NCBI RefSeq assembly: GCF_020991415.1
Contig: NZ_JAJMOY010000001.1
Span: 372,001-436,000 of the forward strand
Direction: 5' to 3'
DNA from: Flavobacterium sp. ENC
Lineage (GTDB): Bacteria > Bacteroidota > Bacteroidia > Flavobacteriales > Flavobacteriaceae
DNA: 64,000 nucleotides
Within the stretch, counting starts at the first letter, position 1. Each line of letters begins with the position of its first letter. The translations under genes and the position numbers were made by a program. Positions 18,853 to 25,381 of the stretch are shown here, one piece after another. The notes under the pieces were generated by a model, which was given only the letters and a program-made list of their open reading frames with translations, ran no database searches and was not told where the DNA came from.

Positions 18853-18899
18853 ATCTCACTCAAAAGCCTCAAATCTTCTAGCAAATGGCTCGAGTTTTG
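18853..18899. repeat. Imperfect direct repeat, copy B (pair at 14543)
   Basis: Same orientation as 14543-14589 with five substitutions in 47 bp. It is followed 20 nt later by a strong hairpin terminator. The far side holds host-type backbone genes, so this is a plausible right edge of the defence island. Confidence 0.5.
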
Positions 18900-18918
18900 T
18901 ACTATAAGGTGCACTGAA

Positions 18919-18948
18919 AAAAAGCTTCTGAGAAATCAGAAGCTTTTT
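18919..18948. terminator. Intrinsic terminator hairpin
   Basis: AAAAAGCTTCTGA pairs with TCAGAAGCTTTTT around a GAAA loop, with a T-run on either strand. It could terminate rightward island transcripts and leftward transcripts from the small zinc-ribbon gene. Confidence 0.7.
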
Positions 18949-18964
18949 TGTTTTAACACAGTTT

Positions 18965-19051
18965 GTCATTCCGAGGAACGAAGGAATCGCATGCGCTGAG
19001 CACACACTGTTGTCGAATACTGGATGAGATTCCTTCGTTCCTCGGAATGAC
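18965..19051. repeat. Perfect 24-bp inverted repeat, REP-like
   Basis: GTCATTCCGAGGAACGAAGG (first 20 of the arm) at 18965-18988 is exactly reverse-complemented at 19028-19051, with a 39-nt loop. GC content is higher than in the surroundings. It resembles dispersed palindromic elements of flavobacterial intergenic DNA. No coding signal is seen in it. Confidence 0.75.
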
Positions 19052-19060
19052 AAGCGATTT

Positions 19061-19210
19061 TCAAAACCACGTCCAGATAATAACAACTATAATTATGGAT
19101 ATAATCAGCATGACGCAGTTGGTTTTCTGATCTTTTGATTTGTCGTTATTGCACCAGTGGCAGACTTTACCAATAAACGATGTCTTTTTTCCGCAGTTGC
19201 TGCATTTCAT
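19061..19210 (-). CDS. Small zinc-ribbon membrane protein (49 residues)
   Basis: Starting at ATG 19210 the frame reads MKCSNCGKKTSFIGKVCHWC, then NNDKSKDQKTNC, then a hydrophobic stretch (VMLIISIIIVVIIW) to the stop at 19063. Two CxxC knuckles 10 residues apart form a classic zinc ribbon, and the tail is a single membrane anchor. Such small proteins are common hypothetical genes in this group; the role is unknown. A terminator and a large inverted repeat lie downstream. Confidence 0.65.
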   Translation of the reverse strand: MKCSNCGKKTSFIGKVCHWCNNDKSKDQKTNCVMLIISIIIVVIIWTWF

Positions 19211-19295
19211 CTTAGTTGTGGTTTTGATTAATAATCCAAAACTAATTTATAACGATGATTTTGTTTTACGGTTTTCCGTATCCTTCAGACCTTGC

Positions 19296-19529
19296 TCACT
19301 CCACCTCCAGATAAGGATCTAAAACTTCCGCTAATCTATGCAGCCAGTAAAAATTACTTTCAAGATGGTTTAGTTCAGGTTGTACGGTTTCGCATCCACT
19401 CATTGTACATAGAGAAAGCGTATAATTGACTTGCCGTATGGTTTTTGCCATATCTTTCGGATCAATCGTGTTGCTAAAAAATTCAGTTAGTCGTTTGTCA
19501 ACTTCTTTTGAAAGGTTTTCTGTAGTCAT
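19296..19529 (-). CDS. Conserved 77-residue protein, paralogue of the gene at 35674
   Basis: The start is placed at ATG 19529 (MTTENLSKEV) because this gives 77 residues, exactly the length of its paralogue at 35674-35907. The longer frame from 19577 lacks a counterpart. The two share the pattern L-x-x-F-F-x-x-x-IDP-x-x-MAKTIR-x-VNY near the middle and YW-x-x-LAE-x-L-x-PYL-x-V-(D/E) at the end. The predicted fold is short helices, with no membrane segment or signal. The function is unknown. Having two dispersed copies suggests a small gene family tied to accessory DNA. Confidence 0.7.
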   Translation of the reverse strand: MTTENLSKEVDKRLTEFFSNTIDPKDMAKTIRQVNYTLSLCTMSGCETVQPELNHLESNFYWLHRLAEVLDPYLEVE

Positions 19530-19629
19530 AATTTTACAATTTAAATCATTGCAAAAATCAAGAGAATTTTCTTTCATTTGGACGCATATATGAGTGCAAC
19601 TCTAATTATTTTTTTCGTATGCAAAATTG

Positions 19630-19686
19630 ATTTCGGCTAAAGCCTTTCACTTTCAAACACAAAAAACCTCCAGTTAAAACTGGAGG
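19630..19686. repeat. REP-like element, copy 1
   Basis: Two hairpins: GGCTaaAGCC and the 20-bp palindrome-like CCTCCAGTTAAAACTGGAGG. A near-identical element lies at 20326-20381 in the same orientation, so the two flank the YcxB-like gene. The surrounding text is also similar (TTTCGGCTAAAGCCTTT in both). Confidence 0.75.
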
Positions 19687-19851
19687 CTATACATTTATTA
19701 TTAGATTTGTTTATAAATAACAAATTATCCTCAGATAATGCAAATGTCAAAGTCTCAAAAATAGAGTTATCAATATTGTATTAGCGGCGGTAGTTTTTCT
19801 TATTTTTTTCTTTAGTTATAAAACCCTAAATCTAATTTTCACTAACATCAA

Positions 19852-20325
19852 ATGATTAAAACCAAAAAATTCCATCTCACGAAAAAAGAATATTTATCTT
19901 TTCTTATTAGAATTTTATTAAAAAAACGATGGTGGCTGTATTCTTTTATATTGTTCCTTTCTGTGGCAATCTTATTTAAGGATCAGAAAGATTCTTCCGA
20001 TATTTTTATGATTGCCTTTGGGTTTCTTTTACCGCTAGTAACATTATTTCAATATTGGAGATTTGCAAATTCAAAGGAAAACGAGATTTTTTTTAAAGAA
20101 ACACAATATGAAATTTTCACGGACAAAATTATTTCTAACATGGGAGAAGTCTCTGAAGGTACAATTGCCATAGGGAGCTTCATAAAAGCTTTAGAACTAA
20201 AAGGTCTTTATCTTTTATATATTTCAAAAAGTCAATGTTTCTATTTTCCAAAACGAGTTTTTGAAACTCAAGAAGATGAAAATTGGTTTAGAAAGGAAGT
20301 GTTTTTGAAGATTAAAAATAAATAA
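19852..20325 (+). CDS. YcxB-like membrane protein
   Basis: 157 residues. Two membrane helices (about residues 28-45 WWLYSFILFLSVAILF and 51-66 IFMIAFGFLLPLVTLF) precede a cytoplasmic domain running from EIFTDKIISNMGEVSEGTIA to YFPKRVF and a final EENWF-like segment, the layout of YcxB-family proteins. The function of this family is not established. The stop codon abuts a REP-like element that is repeated upstream of the gene, so the gene sits inside a REP-bounded segment. Confidence 0.65.
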   Translation: MIKTKKFHLTKKEYLSFLIRILLKKRWWLYSFILFLSVAILFKDQKDSSDIFMIAFGFLLPLVTLFQYWRFANSKENEIFFKETQYEIFTDKIISNMGEVSEGTIAIGSFIKALELKGLYLLYISKSQCFYFPKRVFETQEDENWFRKEVFLKIKNK

Positions 20326-20381
20326 ATTTCGGCTAAAGCCTTTCTTTTCGAGCATACATAACCTCCAGTTAAAACTGGAGG
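20326..20381. repeat. REP-like element, copy 2
   Basis: Same double-hairpin element as 19630-19686, in direct orientation, ending in CCTCCAGTTAAAACTGGAGG at 20362-20381. It begins immediately after the YcxB-like stop codon and could serve as its terminator. Confidence 0.75.
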
Positions 20382-20455
20382 CAATTCATTTATTATAAAT
20401 ATCTTTAAACTTTTATCAGGATTCTTCGGGAAATAAAAACTCTTAATCAAAAATT

Positions 20456-20818
20456 ATGGCAACAGAATTTCAAAAAGTAATCGAAAAGGCTTACGGAGCT
20501 TTTAACGACAGGAACATACAGGCCGCTCTTGAAACCATGCAGCCTAATGTACAATGGTCAAAGGCCTGGGAAGGCGGCTACATTAGCGGTCATGACGAAA
20601 TAAACGCCTACTGGACCAGACAATGGAAAGAAATTAATCCGAAAGTATATCCAACTGAATTTAACGAAAGACCAAACGGAAGCCTTGAAGTTGTGGTGCA
20701 TCAAATTGTAAAAGATCTGGAAGATAAACTTATGTTTGACGGAAGCGTTAAGCATATTTATACTTTCGAAGACAACCTCATCAATACAATGGATATTGAA
20801 TTGGTAGAAGAGCAATAG
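20456..20818 (+). CDS. SnoaL/NTF2-like fold protein
   Basis: A 120-residue protein without a signal peptide. The cone-fold pattern is clear: helical start FQKVIEKAYGAFNDRNIQAA, LETMQPNVQWS, the GHDEINAYW helix, then beta strands ending YTFEDNLINTMDIELVEE. Members are small-molecule isomerases, polyketide cyclases or non-enzymatic binders, and no catalytic residue decides between them here. It lies 40 nt before map, but map has its own promoter inside the 3' end of this gene. Confidence 0.75.
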   Translation: MATEFQKVIEKAYGAFNDRNIQAALETMQPNVQWSKAWEGGYISGHDEINAYWTRQWKEINPKVYPTEFNERPNGSLEVVVHQIVKDLEDKLMFDGSVKHIYTFEDNLINTMDIELVEEQ

Positions 20819-20832
20819 AACTTTTATCTTTG
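20801..20832 (+). promoter_or_regulatory. Promoter of map
   Basis: TTG at 20801-20803, 21 nt, then TATCTTTG at 20825-20832, matching TTG-N17-23-TAnnTTTG. Transcription would start near 20839, 20 nt before the map ATG. Confidence 0.6.
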
Positions 20833-20858
20833 CATACTTTATTTTAAAAAAAGGAATC

Positions 20859-21623
20859 ATGTCAATTACAACAGAATCAGAATTAGTTGGAATGCAAAAA
20901 GCCAGTGACGCTGTTGCTTTCACTTTAAAAAAAATGAGAGAATTTGCCAAACTGGGAATGTCTACCAAAGAATTAGACGATTATGGCGGACAAATCCTTA
21001 ATGAAATGGGCGCTAAATCGGCTCCATATTTAACGTACGGTTTTCCGGGATGGACGTGCATCAGTGTGAACAATGAATTTTGTCACGGCATTCCATCCGA
21101 AAAAAAAATATTGGCCGAAGGGGATCTGATTAATATTGATGTTTCGGCAGAATTGGGCGGATTTTGGTCCGATAACGGAGGCTCGTTTGTGATTGGTGCC
21201 GATGTCAACCAGCACGAAAAACTGATTGAGGCTTCGAAACAAATTTTACACAAAGCCATACACAATATAAAAGGCGGTGTCCGCATTTCGGACATCGGTT
21301 TTATCATGGAAACCGAAGCCAAAAAAAGAGGCTACAAGGTGATTAAAAACCTAACCGGCCACGGTATCGGAAGAAGCCTTCACGAAGCCCCGCACGAAAT
21401 AGCGAATTACAGGGACAAATTTAACCTGACCCGATTTAAGAAAAATTCGGTGGTTGCGATAGAGACTTTCATTGCCACCACCTCAACCTATGCCGAAACG
21501 CTGCAGGACGGCTGGACGATGGTCGGGAACAAAGGCGGTTTTATGGCACAACACGAACACACAATTGTAGTTACCGACGGCAAACCGATTATACTAACGG
21601 CCATGAATGAAATCTGGAATTAA
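20859..21623 (+). CDS. map: Type I methionine aminopeptidase
   Basis: A 254-residue cytosolic dinuclear metalloprotease that removes the initiator methionine. All five metal ligands are present in order: D94 (NIDV), D105 (WSDNG), H168 (GHGIG), E202 (IETF) and E233 (QHEHT), with the substrate-side H76 in FCHGIP. No N-terminal SH3 or zinc-finger extension is present. Around the second Asp the wording GFWSDNGGSF differs from the usual GYHGDTA type, so this may be a second, divergent MetAP rather than the essential copy. It has its own upstream promoter. Confidence 0.92.
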   Translation: MSITTESELVGMQKASDAVAFTLKKMREFAKLGMSTKELDDYGGQILNEMGAKSAPYLTYGFPGWTCISVNNEFCHGIPSEKKILAEGDLINIDVSAELGGFWSDNGGSFVIGADVNQHEKLIEASKQILHKAIHNIKGGVRISDIGFIMETEAKKRGYKVIKNLTGHGIGRSLHEAPHEIANYRDKFNLTRFKKNSVVAIETFIATTSTYAETLQDGWTMVGNKGGFMAQHEHTIVVTDGKPIILTAMNEIWN

Positions 21624-21672
21624 ATTTCAAATGTTTTAAAAATGCCAAATTCCAAAGCTGGGTAGTAAAGAT

Positions 21673-21770
21673 TTAACCGCAAAGAGCGCTATGATTTACG
21701 CAAAGGTTCGCAAAGTGATAAATAAACTTTGCGAACCTTGCGTTTTTCTCCTTGCGAACTTTGCGGTTAA
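21673..21770. repeat. Palindromic CGCAAAG-family repeat, copy 1
   Basis: Begins TTAACCGCAAAG and ends with its complement CTTTGCGGTTAA, with internal GGTTCGCAAAG and CTTTGCGAACC arms, forming a nested hairpin. Sister copies lie at 22523-22620, about 37439-37525 and 63687-63785. There is no coding content. Confidence 0.8.
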
Positions 21771-21784
21771 ATATAAAAATAAAA

Positions 21785-21808
21785 AAGCCTTTCCGTTAAG
21801 AAAGGCTT
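21785..21808 (-). terminator. Terminator of tRNA-Asp copy 1
   Basis: On the minus strand AAGCCTTTC and GAAAGGCTT (loop TTAACG region) are followed by a run of T, just downstream of the tRNA. The same hairpin is repeated at 22757-22780. Confidence 0.75.
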
Positions 21809-21820
21809 CTTCCAATATTG

Positions 21821-21894
21821 CGGTCTGGACGGGACTCGAACCCGCGACCCCATGCGTGACAGGCATGTATTCTAACCAACTGAACTACCAAACC
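21821..21894 (-). tRNA. tRNA-Asp (anticodon GTC), copy 1
   Basis: The minus strand folds as a full cloverleaf. Acceptor GGTTTGG pairs with CCAGACC (one G-T pair), the D arm holds AGTTCAGTTGGTTAGAAT, the anticodon loop CTGTCAC gives GTC, and the T arm holds GGGTTCGAGTCCC. The discriminator base is G and no CCA is encoded. It has its own promoter and terminator. Confidence 0.95.
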
Positions 21895-21913
21895 AACTGC
21901 GTTATTGTGAGTG

Positions 21914-21943
21914 CAAAAATACAATAGAAGTTGGGTTTTGCAA
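21914..21943 (-). promoter_or_regulatory. Promoter of tRNA-Asp copy 1
   Basis: On the minus strand TTG (21943-21941), 19 nt, then TATTTTTG (21921-21914). Transcription would begin about 12 nt before the tRNA 5' end. Confidence 0.7.
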
Positions 21944-22300
21944 GGTTTTTTTCGTTTTTTAAACAAATAAAATAGTTAAAATTTTAACCAATTGATTTCT
22001 ATTGAAGTACAAAAACAAAAAGAGCCGGATTTAACCCTTATTAGGTAAGATAAAAACATTAAACTGTGTTAAGTGTATCATCATAATCCTTGAAGGATGA
22101 AAATTTTTTATTTTTTACCCTCTTCTACAATTTATAAATTATCTGTGTCAGAATTTTAAAACTGCAATCTAAAAGTATTTATGTTGAATAAAAACTTAAT
22201 ATTTGTAAGGATATGCATCACTGTTTTTTTAGTGTTGCAGACACAAATTCCAAGTGTCTTAAATGATTGGAATATTAACCAATATTAAAACCATAGATCT

Positions 22301-22480
22301 ATGTTAAAGAATTTAAAAGGTGCCGAAAAATTAACCGTTAACGAATTAAAATCTATTAATGGGGGCGTTAACCCAACATGCCCGGCAGCAGATGTTACAG
22401 ACACTTGCATTACCGGACCGTATTATTGTCCAAATCCAAGAAATCTTCCAAGATGTGTAAAGGATGATGACCAGAACTAA
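22301..22480 (+). CDS. Double-glycine leader peptide, bacteriocin-like (59 residues)
   Basis: The ATG at 22301 opens MLKNLKGAEKLTVNELKSIN, followed directly by GG and then VNPTCPAADVTDTCITGPYY, with the remainder ending at TAA 22478. The LTVNELKSINGG leader is the classic double-glycine type, processed by peptidase-containing ABC transporters. The mature part would be about 37 residues with four Cys (TCP, TCI, YYC, RCV), allowing two disulfides or other modification. No transporter or modification enzyme is adjacent, so export would depend on genes elsewhere. It lies between the two tRNA-Asp genes. A 35-codon frame at 22181-22288 just upstream is doubtful. Activity as a bacteriocin is inference; a signalling peptide is equally possible. 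Confidence 0.72.
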   Translation: MLKNLKGAEKLTVNELKSINGGVNPTCPAADVTDTCITGPYYCPNPRNLPRCVKDDDQN

Positions 22481-22522
22481 CTGTTCGTTTATTTGAAGTA
22501 AAATTTAGGAATTAATCCTAAT

Positions 22523-22620
22523 TTAACCGCAAAGTACGCAAGGTTTAAATCGCAAAGGTTCGCAAAGCTATAAATAACTTTGCGAACCTTTGCGTAAATC
22601 TTAGCGCTCTTTGCGGTTAA
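22523..22620. repeat. Palindromic CGCAAAG-family repeat, copy 2
   Basis: Starts TTAACCGCAAAG and ends CTTTGCGGTTAA like copy 1, with inner TTCGCAAAG and CTTTGCGAA arms. It follows the leader-peptide gene by about 40 nt and may also stop its transcript. Confidence 0.8.
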
Positions 22621-22756
22621 TTCTGATAGGTCCTAAATCAAAAAAGCCATCCACAAAAGTGGAAAGCTTTTCATTGGTCTAACTACTAAACCAGCTACGA
22701 GTTACAAATTCGTAGCAAACAACACAACTAATCTTAGATACCGTATTTGGGCAAAA

Positions 22757-22780
22757 AAGCCTTTCCGTTAAGAAAGGCTT
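22757..22780 (-). terminator. Terminator of tRNA-Asp copy 2
   Basis: Same AAGCCTTTC/GAAAGGCTT hairpin with following T-run on the minus strand as in copy 1. Confidence 0.75.
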
Positions 22781-22792
22781 CTCCCAATATTG

Positions 22793-22866
22793 CGGTCTGG
22801 ACGGGACTCGAACCCGCGACCCCATGCGTGACAGGCATGTATTCTAACCAACTGAACTACCAAACC
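22793..22866 (-). tRNA. tRNA-Asp (anticodon GTC), copy 2
   Basis: Identical in sequence to copy 1 across all 74 nt as far as I can align by eye, including GGTTTGG/CCAGACC acceptor and the GTC anticodon. The promoter and terminator are also duplicated, so the whole transcription unit was copied. Confidence 0.95.
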
Positions 22867-22884
22867 TCTGCGTTATTGCGGTTG

Positions 22885-22914
22885 CAAAGATAGTACAGAA
22901 TTTCATTTCTGCAA
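22885..22914 (-). promoter_or_regulatory. Promoter of tRNA-Asp copy 2
   Basis: On the minus strand TTG (22914-22912), 19 nt, then TATCTTTG (22892-22885). It has the same spacing as copy 1. Confidence 0.72.
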
Positions 22915-22952
22915 GCGTTTTGCTAAAAAAAATTAAATATATTTTTAATTCG

Positions 22953-23879
22953 TTAGCCAAAGTTTTGTTTTTCAACTAAATATGTAGTCAATATTTTTTC
23001 AAAATTATCTCCCACGTTCACCGGAACGTACTTAATCTGGTTCTTTGCACAGGTCAGCGCCAGTGTTTTAAAGTACTCCTCTGCTCTTTTTTCATATTCT
23101 GCTTTTACATTATCGGCAAAAATCGACACTTCTTCTCCTGATTCTAAGTCGATAAACTTTCTGGGGGTATTGTCAAAATCGAATTTCAACTCTGTTTTGT
23201 TGTCAATAACATGAAACAGTACCACTTTATGCTTGTTGTGTTTTAAATGCTGCAAGGCGTTAAACAACTTTTCATCCTCTTCCGATTGCAGCATATCCGT
23301 AAATAAAATGATCATCGAGCGGCGGTGCATTTTTTCGGCAATCTGGTGCAGATAAGTAATCGTATCGGTGCTTTTTTTAACTTTTGGCTGTTCTAATAAC
23401 TGTTCTAATTTATTGAGCAGCATTCGGTGGTGACGGTCACTTCCTTTTTCGGGAGCGTAATATTCGTACGTATCCGAGAAAACGCTCAGACCAACGGCAT
23501 CACGCTGTTTCTTCAGGATATTCATTAAAACTGCCGAAGCCAGGACAGCAAAACCAATCTTTTTTTCGTAAAAGGGCTGATTTGATTTGAGTTCCGGATA
23601 ATGCATCGACGACGAGTTATCGACAATCAGGTGACAGCGCAAATTGGTTTCTTCCTCAAAACGTTTGGTGTACAGGCGATCGGTTTTAGCAAACAATTTC
23701 CAGTCGATATGTTTGGTGCTTTCTCCGGCATTATACACTTTATGCTCCGCAAATTCAGCCGAGAACCCATGAAACGGACTCTTGTGCATTCCCGATATAA
23801 ATCCTTCCACTACCTGATTCGCCAGCATTTCGAGGTGCTGAAAGCTGGATACTTTCTCTATTTCCGATTCGATCTTCAT
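22953..23879 (-). CDS. DUF58 domain protein (vWA-like)
   Basis: 308 residues. The DUF58 hallmark is GESTKHIDWKLFAKTDRLYT near residues 52-71, followed by a von Willebrand A-like segment with the MIDAS-type DNSSSMHYP (about 89-97) and later LFTDML. These proteins usually sit beside a MoxR AAA ATPase and act in envelope or metalloprotein maturation; no moxR is next to it here. A terminator separates it from the upstream lipoprotein gene. A TACATTTG -7 element at 23891-23884 lies only 4 nt before the ATG, hinting at a leaderless transcript. Confidence 0.85.
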   Translation of the reverse strand: MKIESEIEKVSSFQHLEMLANQVVEGFISGMHKSPFHGFSAEFAEHKVYNAGESTKHIDWKLFAKTDRLYTKRFEEETNLRCHLIVDNSSSMHYPELKSNQPFYEKKIGFAVLASAVLMNILKKQRDAVGLSVFSDTYEYYAPEKGSDRHHRMLLNKLEQLLEQPKVKKSTDTITYLHQIAEKMHRRSMIILFTDMLQSEEDEKLFNALQHLKHNKHKVVLFHVIDNKTELKFDFDNTPRKFIDLESGEEVSIFADNVKAEYEKRAEEYFKTLALTCAKNQIKYVPVNVGDNFEKILTTYLVEKQNFG

Positions 23880-23914
23880 CTTTCAAATGTATTAAAAGAT
23901 TAAATCATTTAAAA

Positions 23915-23946
23915 ATAAAAAAAGGCCTGACTGACGCCAAACCTTT
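23915..23946 (-). terminator. Terminator of the lipoprotein pair
   Basis: On the minus strand AAGGTTTG pairs with CAGGCCTT (two G-T pairs) and is followed by TTTTTTTATTTTT, just past the end of the lipoprotein gene at 23977. Confidence 0.65.
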
Positions 23947-23976
23947 TTAACTAATTCAAATCATCCAAAATAAAAA

Positions 23977-24573
23977 TTATTCAGTTCGTTGAAATTTAAA
24001 GCTCATATCTCCTGCATAGTAGGTATTACGAGCGTTTGTCGGGAACAGTGTTTCTGCTGCTGTACTTGAGATATACGCATATCCTGTAATGGTTATATTT
24101 CCGGCTACAATCGGATAAGTCGCTGCTGATCCGTCTGTTTTGGTTCTGTTGATCCAGTCGTCACTGTTTACCGTGAAGAAATATTCTTTATCTTTTGTCA
24201 ATGCAATCGGAGTGATCGCTTTTTCAACGGTAACATTGGCTGTTGCTACATTTATAACTTCAGATTTTATAACTGTTTTGGTTGCTGCATCCCATATTGT
24301 AATTCTTAAAGTTGGGTTTACATCCGGAATTTTTACCACTAAAGCGTTTATTTTTCCCGTTACTGTTGGTTTAAAGCTAAAACCATATTCGTAGATTCCT
24401 GAGTTTTTTACATCAACCGCTTTTTGGCTGAATCCTGAACCTGCCATATAAGCATCTAAAGGATTTTCTTCTGCGTATTTAATCGGTTCTGGTCCGTTAT
24501 CGTTGTCACTGCTGCAGGAAATAGCAAACACAGCAAGCGAAAAAATGGACAAAATTGTTTTTAAAGTTTTCAT
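23977..24573 (-). CDS. Lipoprotein with DUF4082-like beta domain
   Basis: 198 residues. The signal peptide ends in a lipobox (SLAVFAISC, Cys20), followed by SSDNDNG, an acidic linker typical of surface-exposed Bacteroidota lipoproteins. The body is beta-rich (FSFKPTVTGKINALVVKIPD, LRITIWDAATKTVI, KDKEYFFTVNSDDW) and resembles DUF4082-type jelly-roll domains found in extracellular proteins. It is probably co-transcribed with the lipoprotein 68 nt upstream. The ligand is unknown. Confidence 0.7.
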   Translation of the reverse strand: MKTLKTILSIFSLAVFAISCSSDNDNGPEPIKYAEENPLDAYMAGSGFSQKAVDVKNSGIYEYGFSFKPTVTGKINALVVKIPDVNPTLRITIWDAATKTVIKSEVINVATANVTVEKAITPIALTKDKEYFFTVNSDDWINRTKTDGSAATYPIVAGNITITGYAYISSTAAETLFPTNARNTYYAGDMSFKFQRTE

Positions 24574-24641
24574 AAAAATTATTTTAACTGGTTATTTATC
24601 TGGTCTTTTAAATTCTAAATATTTATTTATTTTTCTAAAAA

Positions 24642-25178
24642 TTAAGGCTGAATATTAAAACGTGCACAAACTTCCTGATAACTCATTTTAGAATAATCCG
24701 GTTTTGCAGTTTTAGCTGTTGCAGCGGCAACGCCACCCGGAATCAGGATATAACGCCAGCTAAGGGATGTTGGAAGATTTACAGTTCCTCCTGCGTCATG
24801 TCTGAATCGGAACAATTTGATTTTCTTTACCGTAGAGATAGCTGTAATGGTGTTAACAAATCCTCCTGCTGTTGAGGTATAAGGTAATGGATAGTTTCCT
24901 GCTCCAAAAGACATATAGACCAATACGGTTCCCTTGGCAAGAATATCTTCTGATAACTGGGGCGCAACAATGCTGGTAGACATCCCTGAAGTCCCATCAA
25001 TAGTTTCTGCAACTGCTGTTGGCGCTGTTAGCCATGCACTGTAAATAACGTTGGCGGTTCCGGTTGCTCCTGCTTGTCCATCGATTCCGTCTTTTCCGTC
25101 AGTTCCGTCATCGCTGCTGCAGGACATGGTAGAAATGGCGACTAAAAAAAGCGTAAAAATGGTTTTTGAAATTTTCAT
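24642..25178 (-). CDS. Lipoprotein with collagen-like stalk
   Basis: The start is set at ATG 25178 (MKISKTIFTLFLVAISTMSC) because it opens a clean SPII signal with Cys20; the longer frame from 25310 adds non-signal sequence. After SSDDG come five Gly-x-x triplets (GTDGKDGIDGQAGATG), a short collagen-like stalk, then a beta-rich domain ending in a Lys/Asp tail (KPDYSKMSYQEVCARFNIQP). 178 residues. It is likely displayed on the outer membrane and partnered with the next lipoprotein. The function is unknown. Confidence 0.72.
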   Translation of the reverse strand: MKISKTIFTLFLVAISTMSCSSDDGTDGKDGIDGQAGATGTANVIYSAWLTAPTAVAETIDGTSGMSTSIVAPQLSEDILAKGTVLVYMSFGAGNYPLPYTSTAGGFVNTITAISTVKKIKLFRFRHDAGGTVNLPTSLSWRYILIPGGVAAATAKTAKPDYSKMSYQEVCARFNIQP

Positions 25179-25332
25179 AATAATTTTGGTTTTAAAATTT
25201 ATTAAATGATTCGTATTTAATTCAATAGCGTTATTTTTGTAAAAGCCAAAGACGATTAAAAGAACGTTTCTTTCTATCTTGTGCTTTATTACGAGACAAA
25301 TTTGCAGCATTAAAATCGGCGGAAAAACAGCT

Positions 25333-25366
25333 AATAGACAGACGACATTTTAAATAGACAGACGAC
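25333..25366 (+). promoter_or_regulatory. Tandem direct repeat upstream of the LytTR regulator
   Basis: AATAGACAGACGAC occurs at 25333-25346 and again at 25353-25366, a 20-bp period close to two helical turns. LytTR domains bind paired direct repeats with about this spacing, so an autoregulatory operator is plausible. A third partial match, AATAGACAGAC, falls inside the gene at 25423. Confidence 0.45.
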
Positions 25367-25381
25367 GTAAAATCGAATTAA

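Noticed and set aside
1..19000. Prophage or IS origin for the island
   Set aside because: No intact integrase, transposase or phage structural gene is visible within the window; only possible fragments and direct repeats.
18856..19086. 76-codon leftward frame ending FARRFEAFE
   Set aside because: It is built from the inverted repeat, a terminator and the 47-bp direct repeat, so it is a repeat artefact.
19140..19322. 60-codon rightward frame
   Set aside because: It is the complement of the zinc-ribbon gene's start and the end of the 77-residue gene; no protein-like pattern.
21691..21927. 78-codon rightward frame across tRNA-Asp copy 1
   Set aside because: It runs through a palindromic repeat, a terminator and the antisense strand of the tRNA; its sequence is fully explained by those features.
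22181..22288. 35-codon frame upstream of the double-glycine peptide
   Set aside because: It has one hydrophobic stretch but no recognisable motif, and it is likely the leader region of the peptide gene; noted only.
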